DNA from: Dethiobacter sp.
Lineage (GTDB): Bacteria > Bacillota_D > Dethiobacteria > Dethiobacterales > Dethiobacteraceae
Reading direction: 5' to 3'
Length of the DNA stretch: 7,287 bases
NCBI GenBank assembly: GCA_018333395.1
Contig: JAGXSQ010000098.1
Coordinates: 1-7,287 of the forward strand
Numbering within the stretch: the stretch's first letter is position 1; every line of letters starts with the position of its first letter. Positions 1 through 5,428 of the stretch are shown one piece after another. A model generated the notes under the pieces. It was not told the origin of the DNA, ran no database searches, and saw only the letters and a list, made by a program, of their open reading frames with translations. Position numbers and translations under genes: made by a program.

Positions 1-180
1 AGCCAGGTGACTGGCTGGCTAGGTAAACCCCACCCGGAGCAAGACCGAATAGGGGAGAGTTGACGTGGCCCGCCGATCTCCCGGGTTAGGTTGCTGGAGG
101 TGACAGGTAACTGTCATCCTAGAGAGATGGCTGCCGCCCCGCAAGGGGAACAGAACTCGGCTTACAGGTCTGCTCTGTAT
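1..180 (+). ncRNA. rnpB: RNase P RNA (type A), 3' part only
   Basis: This is the 3' portion of the catalytic RNA of RNase P, which trims the 5' leader from precursor tRNAs. The stretch at about 22-52 (AAACCCCACCCGGAGCAAG and the following GACCGAATAGG) is the highly conserved CR IV core region. GGCCCGCC at 67-74 and the GGGTTAGGTTGCTGGAGG region follow in the usual order. ACAGAACTCGGCTTAC (150-165) is the universal CR V segment that forms the 3' strand of helix P4. The last 12-15 bases should be the 3' strand of helix P1. The 5' half, including the other P4 strand, lies outside the window, so the exact mature 3' end (about 175-182) is estimated. The order and sequence match the E. coli-like type A form, not the Bacillus type B form. 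Confidence 0.95.
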
Positions 181-188
181 TGTCTCTT

Positions 189-225
189 AAAGCATCGCGC
201 TTTTGGCGCGATGCTTTTTATTTTA
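189..225 (+). terminator. Rho-independent terminator of rnpB
   Basis: A perfect 12-bp stem (189-200 with 206-217, AAAGCATCGCGC / GCGCGATGCTTT) with a five-base loop TTTTG is followed by a T-rich tail. It begins about ten bases after the expected rnpB 3' end and so most likely ends the rnpB transcript. Confidence 0.93.
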
Positions 226-245
226 TAGGACATCAGTCAGACCCA

Positions 246-262
246 CAAGCCGAGTTCCTGTT
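246..262 (-). repeat. Inverted copy of the rnpB CR V segment
   Basis: CAAGCCGAGTTCCTGTT is the reverse complement of rnpB bases 149-164 (AACAGAACTCGGCTTA), with one extra C and one end mismatch. It lies 83 bases past the original, beyond the terminator. The match is too long to be likely by chance. The rest of 226-396 is AT-rich, shows no gene, and is the presumed 3' untranslated region of the leftward HTH gene. The copy could be a scar of insertion next to rnpB or part of a recombination site. It is inverted, so it is not an ordinary direct-repeat attachment site. Confidence 0.6.
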
Positions 263-396
263 GAGTAACCCTATTTCCCTTTATGCTTCACTACTATAAT
301 TTTTTTCTACAGCAGTTTTGAAATCCCTTTTTTATCGTCAAAAAAATTTACCACGAGACTTTTTCTAAATGAGAACATGTGTTGCTTTCTGCTTTT

Positions 397-891
397 TTAC
401 GCAAAGACAACAATTTGATAAGACTTTAGGAACTCTATTGTATCATCTAAAGAAAATCTTGTTTTGAGGCAATACCAAAAAGCATTATCCCGTATGCTAT
501 TTTCATCAAATGCCATGCCGTTTAGTTTTAAGAGTTCGACGGCTTCATCCAGAGAAAGTTCGAGTGCAAATATGATGCGCAACAGGGTGTCCTTTGCCGG
601 ACTCCGCTTACCAGAAATATACTTTGAAAAAATTGAACTATCGATGCCAGCTGCTTTCCATACATCGGAGTAATTAACACCTTTTTGATATATAAGGTGG
701 GCGAGGTATTTATGAAACACTTTAGGGTTTTTGGGCAGGTCTTTTGCGAATTGTTCTTGGTGAAAAGTTAGGTTGTTATATAGCACATTGCCTAAAACAT
801 TCATCTCATCAGGTTTGTGGCGAATTTTGAAATAGTCTCTCCCCAACGACTCAAAAATGAGTTTGTGTTTCAGCAGGTCTTCTCTGTCCAT
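397..891 (-). CDS. Helix-turn-helix protein, XRE-like, putative regulator
   Basis: A protein of 164 residues with a likely DNA-binding fold in its second half. The helical HTH region covers about residues 59-128 and contains VWKAAGIDSSIFSKYISGK, then PAKDTLLRIIFALELSLDEA. From memory, this resembles a C-terminal HTH module found in many clostridial proteins (pattern V-Y/W-K-x-A-x-I-D-x-x-x-F-S-K ... A-L-E-L-x-L-D-E). The first 55 residues are charged, helix-rich and not recognised. The start chosen is the ATG at 891-889, because GGAGTGAGG sits just upstream at good spacing; an in-frame ATG 48 bases further up has no such site. The gene diverges from the recombinase gene and has its own promoter at 957-984. 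It could be the repressor of a mobile element, but no enzymatic partner domain is visible and the target is unknown. Confidence 0.85.
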   Translation of the reverse strand: MDREDLLKHKLIFESLGRDYFKIRHKPDEMNVLGNVLYNNLTFHQEQFAKDLPKNPKVFHKYLAHLIYQKGVNYSDVWKAAGIDSSIFSKYISGKRSPAKDTLLRIIFALELSLDEAVELLKLNGMAFDENSIRDNAFWYCLKTRFSLDDTIEFLKSYQIVVFA

Positions 892-956
892 TTCCTCACT
901 CCCAAATCTAACTGTATTGAAAAAACAGCGGTGTATCACATCCTGAGCTTTGCATA

Positions 957-984
957 ATTATAACAAATTTCGCTTTGCTGGCAA
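957..984 (-). promoter_or_regulatory. Promoter of the leftward HTH gene
   Basis: Read on the minus strand, -35 is TTGCCA (984-979) and -10 is a perfect TATAAT (962-957), with a 16-base spacer. A TG one base upstream of the -10 makes it an extended -10. The predicted start near 950 gives a leader of about 60 bases before the ATG at 891. This is a near-consensus housekeeping sigma factor promoter. Confidence 0.8.
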
Positions 985-1005
985 AATTTTTCTTAAAACA
1001 GTAAT

Positions 1006-1020
1006 CGGACAAAATGTCCG
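1006..1020. promoter_or_regulatory. Perfect palindrome, candidate operator
   Basis: CGGACAAAATGTCCG is a perfect inverted repeat with six-base arms and a three-base centre. It lies about 22 bases upstream of the -35 of the HTH gene promoter, in the divergent control region shared with the recombinase gene. Its size and symmetry suit a dimeric repressor or activator. Binding by the HTH protein itself is only inferred from position. Confidence 0.5.
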
Positions 1021-1354
1021 CGACAGATTGCCAACTTTCTTCTAGAATAAGGACATAGCTCAAGAATATCGCAAAAATAGTTCTTTGAAAACTGCAAATC
1101 CCCTTGTAAATGCTAAAAGGCCCTCTTAACATGCGGCATCACCGCTTGCAGGCAAAGCAATGTATCCCCCCGATGAAGAGAGATGAGAGTCCGTCTACTT
1201 ATTAAAATTAACACATAGAGAGAAGAAGATAGTAAGTCTTTTGCGACCTTTTACAGAAGAGCAAACATAAAAGTACTGCCTGTCCATTCGGACCTTGTTT
1301 GAATTATCTGCCTCGAAAGAGCAGTTTATTATATATAGATAAGGGGAAATGTAT
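1021..1354. other. Divergent intergenic region upstream of the recombinase
   Basis: No convincing gene is seen here; the short minus-strand frames have no ribosome site and overlap the promoter region. Visible structure: a small stem-loop at 1133-1145 (GCGG / CCGC), and a second GGAC/GTCC inverted repeat at 1281-1294 (TGTCCATTCGGACC) sharing its half-site with the palindrome at 1006-1020. Just before the recombinase is an AT-rich stretch (1325-1338) that probably holds its -10 element, although no good -35 pairs with it. AAGGGG (1341-1346) is the ribosome site. It is 8 bases from the ATG at 1355 but only 2 from the ATG at 1349, which decides the start. Confidence 0.55.
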
Positions 1355-2302
1355 ATGAAATCAAAAACCTTTAATGAAAGTCTGGCTTTCTTCCGTAATA
1401 CACAAATGGGAGAAGGCTTAAGAAATAGCACCGTAAGTGCCTACGGTGCAGATGTAGAAAAATTTCTTATCTTCCTTGAAGAAGAGAGAAAAATCAGCTC
1501 TTTGGAGAAGATAAAGTTTGAATTTATCACCATCTATAGAAACAGCCTACAAAATAAAGGCCTCAAACATACCACAATTGACAGAAAGATGGACAGCCTT
1601 TCTAAATATTTCGCTTTTTTGGCAGACAATGAATGCCTCCCAGTGAATCTGATGGGCAGGTTTAAGCAGAAGCGACAGCCAAAAGAGCAAAGCCCCCATT
1701 TTCTAACGCTTGATAAAATATGCCAAATCATTACGGCAGCAAAACGCGATGGGGATGTAAATGCCAATCGGGACGCGGCATTGCTTGCCACATACGCTTT
1801 CACCGGCGCCAGAAGGGAAGAGGCGGTCAATCTTACTTGGGGGCAAATTAATTTCGAAAGAAGAACTCTCCTGTTGAAGCGTGGCAAGGTCTCTAACTAT
1901 GACACGCTGCAAATCCATGAAGACCTGCACGCCCTCTTAATGGACTATTATAGGGAGCGTATGCAGTGTCAGTTGAAATACCCGAAACCCCATACCCCCG
2001 TTTTCTGTGGTGAAAAGGGACTTAAAATTTCCTTAAAAACCGTAAACCGATTGTTTTTAAAGTACGCTAAACGCGCAGGAATCCAGGAAGAATTCAGCAT
2101 TACGCCGCATATTTTCCGCAATTCATTTTGTACCCATCTTGCAATAGAGGGATACACCTCAAATGAGATTGCTCACTATACTGGACATAAAGACATCAAT
2201 ACTCTGGGCAAGTATATTAAAGTGACCGTCAATAATTACAAGGATATTACCAAGTCCATGCGCACTGGACAAGTATATCAAAGCGAACGTCAAGCAGTAT
2301 AA
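1355..2302 (+). CDS. Tyrosine recombinase / integrase (XerC/D-like)
   Basis: A site-specific recombinase of 315 residues that cuts and rejoins DNA through a covalent 3'-phosphotyrosine. The N-terminal SAM-like core-binding domain covers about residues 5-105 and the catalytic domain about 115-298. Catalytic residues are visible: R153 in TGARREEAVNL, probable beta-hairpin K178, H252 and R255 in PHIFRNSF, H278 in HYTGHKDI, and nucleophile Y287 in TLGKYIKV. The length is typical for Xer-like and small-element integrases, and no extra arm-binding domain is seen. The ATG at 1355 is preferred over 1349 on ribosome-site spacing. A terminator follows within 40 bases. Chromosomal XerC/XerD are similar in size, but the setting beside an HTH gene and a replication primase favours a mobile-element integrase. 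Its attachment sites were not identified. Confidence 0.93.
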   Translation: MKSKTFNESLAFFRNTQMGEGLRNSTVSAYGADVEKFLIFLEEERKISSLEKIKFEFITIYRNSLQNKGLKHTTIDRKMDSLSKYFAFLADNECLPVNLMGRFKQKRQPKEQSPHFLTLDKICQIITAAKRDGDVNANRDAALLATYAFTGARREEAVNLTWGQINFERRTLLLKRGKVSNYDTLQIHEDLHALLMDYYRERMQCQLKYPKPHTPVFCGEKGLKISLKTVNRLFLKYAKRAGIQEEFSITPHIFRNSFCTHLAIEGYTSNEIAHYTGHKDINTLGKYIKVTVNNYKDITKSMRTGQVYQSERQAV

Positions 2303-2530
2303 AGATTTTGACTGGTTCATGCTTATTAGATACATCGAGAATGTGCCTTCCAGCGAAGGAATGGCACATTTTTTTGTTTGCGGCCAATTTTAGGATAAAG
2401 CGCCTTAAAACAAGATTACATTCAGCCTTAAAATCTGCAAATATCATATTCCATTATGTTCCCACAATCCCCTGCCCTGCATTCACAGGGATACATATCC
2501 ACCCAAGGGCACGCGCTTGTGCCTAATAAT
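2291..2530 (+). repeat. Duplicated segment, copy 1 (recombinase tail plus leader)
   Basis: This pairs with 2998-3231. The last 100 bases (2431-2530) align to 3132-3231 without gaps and with 14 differences (86% identical). Further upstream the match is patchy: TTTTAGGAT.AAGCGCCT (near 2388-2405), the poly-T with GGCACA before it, and GTGCCTTCCA of the terminator stem. It reaches back to the recombinase's last codons CAA GCA GTA TAA. Inside lie a weak stem-loop (2475-2479 with 2486-2490) and AAGGG ahead of a GTG at 2519. Confidence 0.8.
2340..2375 (+). terminator. Rho-independent terminator of the recombinase gene
   Basis: The arms AATGTGCCTTCC (2340-2351) and GGAATGGCACATT (2358-2370) form a 12-bp stem with one bulged T and a six-base loop, followed by a run of T (2369-2375). 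It lies 38 bases after the recombinase stop. The equivalent place in repeat copy 2 (about 3028-3062) keeps the T run but the stem has decayed. Confidence 0.85.
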
Positions 2531-2710
2531 TGGAGTTCCGGCGGATTATATCGCCACAAAAGAACTGATACTGGCAAGAGGACAACTTGCAATACAGGGC
2601 ACATCACCTTGGTGATGGTCCCCATATTCCAGGAGTTGATGGTTGAGGACTCTGCTGCGGACAACGGAATCAAACCCGCTATCCGCTGGGTTCTTAAGGG
2701 GAACGCGTAG
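2519..2710 (+). CDS. Possible small ORF after repeat copy 1
   Basis: A 63-codon frame opens at GTG 2519, with AAGGG nine bases upstream. This GTG aligns exactly with the GTG at 3220 in copy 2, which opens in frame with the primase. The C-terminal part (VPIFQELMVEDSAADNGIKP and onward) reads like real protein, while the first half does not. In another frame, 2541-2612 also reads smoothly (ADYIATKELILARGQLAIQG) up to a stop at TGG TGA, so this may be one decayed gene with a frameshift near 2610. No family is recognised. It could equally be non-coding. Confidence 0.25.
   Translation: MPNNWSSGGLYRHKRTDTGKRTTCNTGHITLVMVPIFQELMVEDSAADNGIKPAIRWVLKGNA
2602..2617. repeat. Palindrome CATCACC-TT-GGTGATG
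   Basis: A perfect seven-base inverted repeat with a two-base centre. Beyond a 2x2 mismatch the pairing resumes with GGG (2597-2599) and CCC (2620-2622). It lies in the region between the two copies of the long repeat and could be a protein-binding site or a cruciform element. Confidence 0.45.
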
Positions 2711-2800
2711 AATATTTAATATTCGAAAACACTCACCATATTTCCGTTTTTTTGCGTAAAAAAGTAAAAAACTTGAATCAATTTGGTTACATGTATCTCT
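2710..2800. other. AT-rich stretch headed by a palindrome, candidate origin element
   Basis: GAATATTTAATATTC (2710-2724) is a perfect palindrome with a single central base. It leads into roughly 80 bases rich in A and T, including a T7-GCG-TA6 near-palindrome (2747-2763). No gene is seen. An AT-rich tract beside palindromes and upstream of a primase gene is the kind of layout found at replication origins, but no iterons or DnaA boxes were recognised, so this is inference from position. Confidence 0.3.
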
Positions 2801-2805
2801 GTTTA

Positions 2806-2835
2806 GGGGGGGGTGTGTGTGTTACACACACCCCC
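2806..2835. repeat. Stable G/C-run stem-loop
   Basis: Eight G, then alternating TG, then a mirror set of CA and five C form a perfect 12-bp stem (2809-2820 with 2824-2835) with a GTT loop. The run of seven C at 2854-2860 could compete for the G run, giving an alternative fold. There is no T tract after it, so it is not an ordinary terminator. Confidence 0.6.
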
Positions 2836-2860
2836 TTGAAGAGGCCGCAAAATCCCCCCC

Positions 2861-2879
2861 GCTTGGGGTTTGCCCAAGC
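2861..2879. repeat. Stem-loop GCTTGGG / CCCAAGC
   Basis: A perfect seven-base-pair stem with a five-base loop GTTTG. It is the second of three stem-loops in a row between 2806 and 2930. No T tract follows. Confidence 0.5.
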
Positions 2880-2900
2880 CAAAATGACTCATTTTCTTCA

Positions 2901-2930
2901 AAAAACCCTTCTTATTTAAAAGGGTTTTTA
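2901..2930. terminator. Bidirectional terminator
   Basis: AAAAACCCTT (2901-2910) pairs perfectly with AAGGGTTTTT (2920-2929), so the structure ends in a T run on both strands. It separates the structured region on the left from repeat copy 2 and the primase gene on the right. Confidence 0.65.
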
Positions 2931-2997
2931 AATGAATTCACTTTTGCTTTTCCGTGGGTGTACTCCTAACTATAGAACGGTAAAGGGGGATATGCAG

Positions 2998-3231
2998 CAG
3001 GCCGTATAATCTGGAATACCTAATCGGATGCGCCTTCCAAGTAACGCAGGGCACAATTTTTTTATTGCGTCCATTTTTAGGATGAAGCGCCTCGAGAAAT
3101 AAAAGCACCTTCAAAGTAAAATTTAGACTTGAAATCTGCAAATATCATGTTCCATTATATTCCCACAATCTCCTGCCCTGCTTTCGCAGGGTTACATATC
3201 TGCCCAAGGGGGCGCTTTTGTGCTTAACAAT
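2998..3231 (+). repeat. Duplicated segment, copy 2 (leader in front of the primase)
   Basis: This is the partner of 2291-2530. It starts with CAG GCC GTA TAA, which encodes the same Q-A-V-stop as the end of the recombinase but with different third codon bases. The frame in front (back to an ATG at 2932) is only 25 codons and not recognisable, so any second recombinase copy is reduced to its tail. Compared with copy 1 it has about 15 extra bases near 3091-3107. The internal stem-loop is better paired here (CCCTGC 3176-3181 with GCAGGG 3186-3191, four-base loop). The repeat ends just past a GTG at 3220. Confidence 0.8.
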
Positions 3232-3327
3232 ATCTGGCTGTATTGCTTAAGCGTCAAGCCTCTCTTTCTGGCAGGTAAATACAGAGCCATTCATGGCCAG
3301 TCAAAAAGAGGTATAACTATTTTTATG
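3206..3327 (+). promoter_or_regulatory. Two candidate start sites for the primase gene
   Basis: The reading frame is open from GTG 3220, which has AAGGGGG (3206-3212) seven bases ahead, and would add 35 residues. The ATG at 3325 has only AAAGAGG (3305-3311) at 13 bases. The longer start has the better ribosome site, but its extra residues lie partly in the duplicated segment and do not look like the primase fold. The ATG at 3325 is preferred on protein content. Confidence 0.5.
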
Positions 3328-5283
3328 ATAAATAATGGGCTGCCAACGACAGCACAAGAATTTTTGCAGACTTTGTTCCCAGAATTTAATTCCAACCAGC
3401 AATTAATTGAAATCCGTCCGTTGGATACCGGGGGCGGGCCGCGTTCCAGGAAGTTTTGCACAACCATAGAAGAAGCTGTTTTGCACGCAATGAAGATGGA
3501 TAAGGATAATACGCTGAATGTATATTTTCAGTGTGCTACCTTAAGGCCAGAGGCAAAACTGGATAACAAGGCTAGCAAGAAGTACTGCCATTCCTATAAT
3601 TTTCTTTATGCCGACCTTGACCCACAAATTAAGTGTCCCAGAACAAAAGCAGTAACCAAAGTTTTTTCAAAAGAAGAATTAATGCAGAAACTTCAGGATT
3701 TTCCATTGCCAGCAAGTATAATCGTAGATAGCGGAAACGGCTACCACGCCTACTGGCTGTTGGACAAAGCGTTACTGGACCAAGCACTGCTAGAGAAAAT
3801 CCTCAAACGATTTCAAAATTTGCTCCAGTGCGACGACAAAGCAACATTAGTTACCCAAATTCTAAGAGTCGCAGCTACTACTAACAAAAAACCACTTAAA
3901 AATGGAAAGCCCGCTCTTGATGTCAAGGTTGTCGGCGGTCAGGGCCAGCGGTATTCTCTTGATGAGGTATTAAAAAGCGTTGGCAAAATAGAATCAGTGC
4001 AAGCAGAATCAGCAGAACAGAATATAGGTAAAAACAGAGTATCGGAGAACAAAAGCATCAATTTATTTGTAACACGCCCTAAGCAAGATTTATACAAAAA
4101 TCCTGAAAACTTCCAGGAATTGCTTGATATTCTGAAAAAGCAGAACCCACTTGCCACTTCTAACATGCCAGAGCTGGGACTTGGCAAAACTTTCCGCTGC
4201 CTGTTTCATGATGATAACGCACCCAGCGCAAATATTTATCAGTACAAAGACGGGTATTTCTATTATAAATGCTTTGGCTGCGACACGTTCAACGACGTTA
4301 TCGGGCTATACCAGAACATATTTAAAACAGACTTTACAACAACCATTCAAGAATTATGCAATTTCTACGGCATTGAATATGTAAGAAGCAAGTGGTTCCT
4401 TGAGCAGATTGAAAAATACCAACGAAATGCATTATTCATTAAGGAGTTTGAACAACAGCGCTATGATGTTTTATACCCCAACGCCTACAAGTTACTCTGG
4501 CCTCGCCTGAAGCAACTGGCTTTGCTCAATCAATATGCGTTAGAAAAAATGAGCATGGATGAAAAATATCAATTGGACGGAGAGAGCCTTTTCTTTATAA
4601 GTTACGACTATTATGCCAATAAATTTGGCTTATCCAAAAATTCTGCCAGAAACTATATCAACCTTTATGCCGTTCTGGGTTTGATATCAAAAAGGCATAT
4701 TGGAGATGTTGATATCGAACTGCAAAAGAAATCGATGGAACAAAGCCTTAAATTAAAAGAGCAACACAACTTATCGCACGTTCAACCTGTAAACTATTAT
4801 ATCTTGTCTGACTTTTTTGAAAGAATTCAACTTGCCGAGACAAGGGCAAAAGTATTGTTGGCGTTCTCCTTCAAAATACGAACTTGTATGAATAAGTCGT
4901 TCTTAATTTTAGCCCTAGGGCAAGGTATTGCCAATGAGGTTTATCCTGATGCCCGTAAAGTTACTGAAAAAAGCAACGCTATCGCTAATTCTTTTAACAA
5001 AACTTTACTGAAACTAATTGAGGGACAGGGATATGCGACCCGAGCGCAGGTTGTCAATAAAACAAAAATTTCTGGAAGTTTAGCAGTCAGTAGTCGGCGA
5101 AAAGAGCGTGAATGGGATAGGCACAAAAACATTATACTCACAAAAAATGGTTTTACTGAAAAATGGGCAAACAATGCTCTAAAGAAAGAACTGAAGCTGA
5201 GGAATTATTGTCCTGTGATTATCCCGCAAACTACGGCACAAAGAATTGGATTGGAGCAAAAAGCAAGTGGTATGCATCCCTAA
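3325..5283 (+). CDS. Replication primase: AEP (RepB-like) domain plus CHC2 zinc finger
   Basis: A 652-residue protein that probably makes primers for an element's own replication. The N-terminal primase fold (about residues 10-215) shows the three archaeo-eukaryotic primase motifs: metal-binding D97-L-D99 in LYADLDP, S136-G-N-G-Y-H141 in DSGNGYHAYW, and D170/D171 leading to RVAATTNKK (181-189). A spacer is followed by a DnaG-type zinc finger, C292-x2-H295 then C316-x2-C319 (FRCLFHDD ... YKCFGC). Residues about 415-460 (YYANKFGLSKNSARNYINLY) look like a winged helix for DNA binding; the rest is helical and basic. There is no TOPRIM domain, Walker A motif or helicase, so a partner helicase would come from the host or the element. 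GLGKT (285-289) is not a true P-loop. An alternative start is GTG 3220. A replication initiator role is inferred from family and context. Confidence 0.85.
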   Translation: MINNGLPTTAQEFLQTLFPEFNSNQQLIEIRPLDTGGGPRSRKFCTTIEEAVLHAMKMDKDNTLNVYFQCATLRPEAKLDNKASKKYCHSYNFLYADLDPQIKCPRTKAVTKVFSKEELMQKLQDFPLPASIIVDSGNGYHAYWLLDKALLDQALLEKILKRFQNLLQCDDKATLVTQILRVAATTNKKPLKNGKPALDVKVVGGQGQRYSLDEVLKSVGKIESVQAESAEQNIGKNRVSENKSINLFVTRPKQDLYKNPENFQELLDILKKQNPLATSNMPELGLGKTFRCLFHDDNAPSANIYQYKDGYFYYKCFGCDTFNDVIGLYQNIFKTDFTTTIQELCNFYGIEYVRSKWFLEQIEKYQRNALFIKEFEQQRYDVLYPNAYKLLWPRLKQLALLNQYALEKMSMDEKYQLDGESLFFISYDYYANKFGLSKNSARNYINLYAVLGLISKRHIGDVDIELQKKSMEQSLKLKEQHNLSHVQPVNYYILSDFFERIQLAETRAKVLLAFSFKIRTCMNKSFLILALGQGIANEVYPDARKVTEKSNAIANSFNKTLLKLIEGQGYATRAQVVNKTKISGSLAVSSRRKEREWDRHKNIILTKNGFTEKWANNALKKELKLRNYCPVIIPQTTAQRIGLEQKASGMHP

Positions 5284-5317
5284 AGCGCAATAACCATCAA
5301 TGTTTATGGGCTGTGAC

Positions 5318-5428
5318 AACTTAGTCGTACAGATACTATGATTCTTCTGGTAGTGTACAGCATATAGCCTATATATTCTAGTAAAGCCTGGCTTACAACT
5401 ATATTCATAGTATTAGTACGATAAAGTT
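5318..5428. repeat. 111-base element bounded by 24-base inverted repeats
   Basis: Arms 5318-5341 and 5405-5428 are inverted copies matching at 20 of 24 positions. As RNA, two of the four mismatches become G-U pairs, leaving two A-A mismatches. The 63-base interior holds a smaller palindrome, ATATAG-C-CTATAT, and a GTAA...TTAC near-palindrome. It starts 35 bases after the primase stop. No T tract follows, so it is not a plain terminator. It may be a small transposon relic, a recombination site or a structured RNA. Confidence 0.55.

Noticed and set aside
908..1132. Minus-strand open frame of 74 codons upstream of the HTH gene
   Set aside because: No ribosome site, it overlaps the strong HTH promoter and the palindrome, and its amino acid composition does not look coding.
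1195..1431. Minus-strand frame of 78 codons overlapping the recombinase start
   Set aside because: Shadow frame across the recombinase 5' end and its leader, with no ribosome site and no recognisable motif.
2505..2523. Second conserved stem in the repeat (GGCAC/GTGCC in copy 1)
   Set aside because: In copy 2 the matching pairing shifts by two bases, so it is not a conserved or covarying stem.
2308..2526. Plus-strand frame running through the recombinase terminator
   Set aside because: It crosses the terminator stem and the repeat; the two repeat copies differ in ways that do not preserve this frame.
2806..2930. CRISPR-like array from the successive hairpins
   Set aside because: The hairpins differ in sequence and size, with no repeat-spacer regularity and no cas genes nearby.
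4175..4192. GLGKT in the primase as a Walker A ATP-binding loop
   Set aside because: It lacks the first glycine and spacing of GxxxxGK[ST] and directly precedes the zinc finger.
159..5397. GGCTTACA shared by rnpB (159-166) and 5390-5397 as a direct-repeat attachment site
   Set aside because: Only eight bases match; about one such match is expected by chance between regions of this size.
5331..5420. Short matches (CAGATACTAT and ATGAATATAGTT) to the IS1595 transposase region, suggesting a second IS relic
   Set aside because: The matches are 10-12 AT-rich bases in inconsistent orientation, and translation gives no transposase motif beyond a few residues.
5318..5428. Reading the inverted repeat as the primase terminator
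   Set aside because: No T tract follows the right arm, the loop is 63 bases and the stem is AT-rich.
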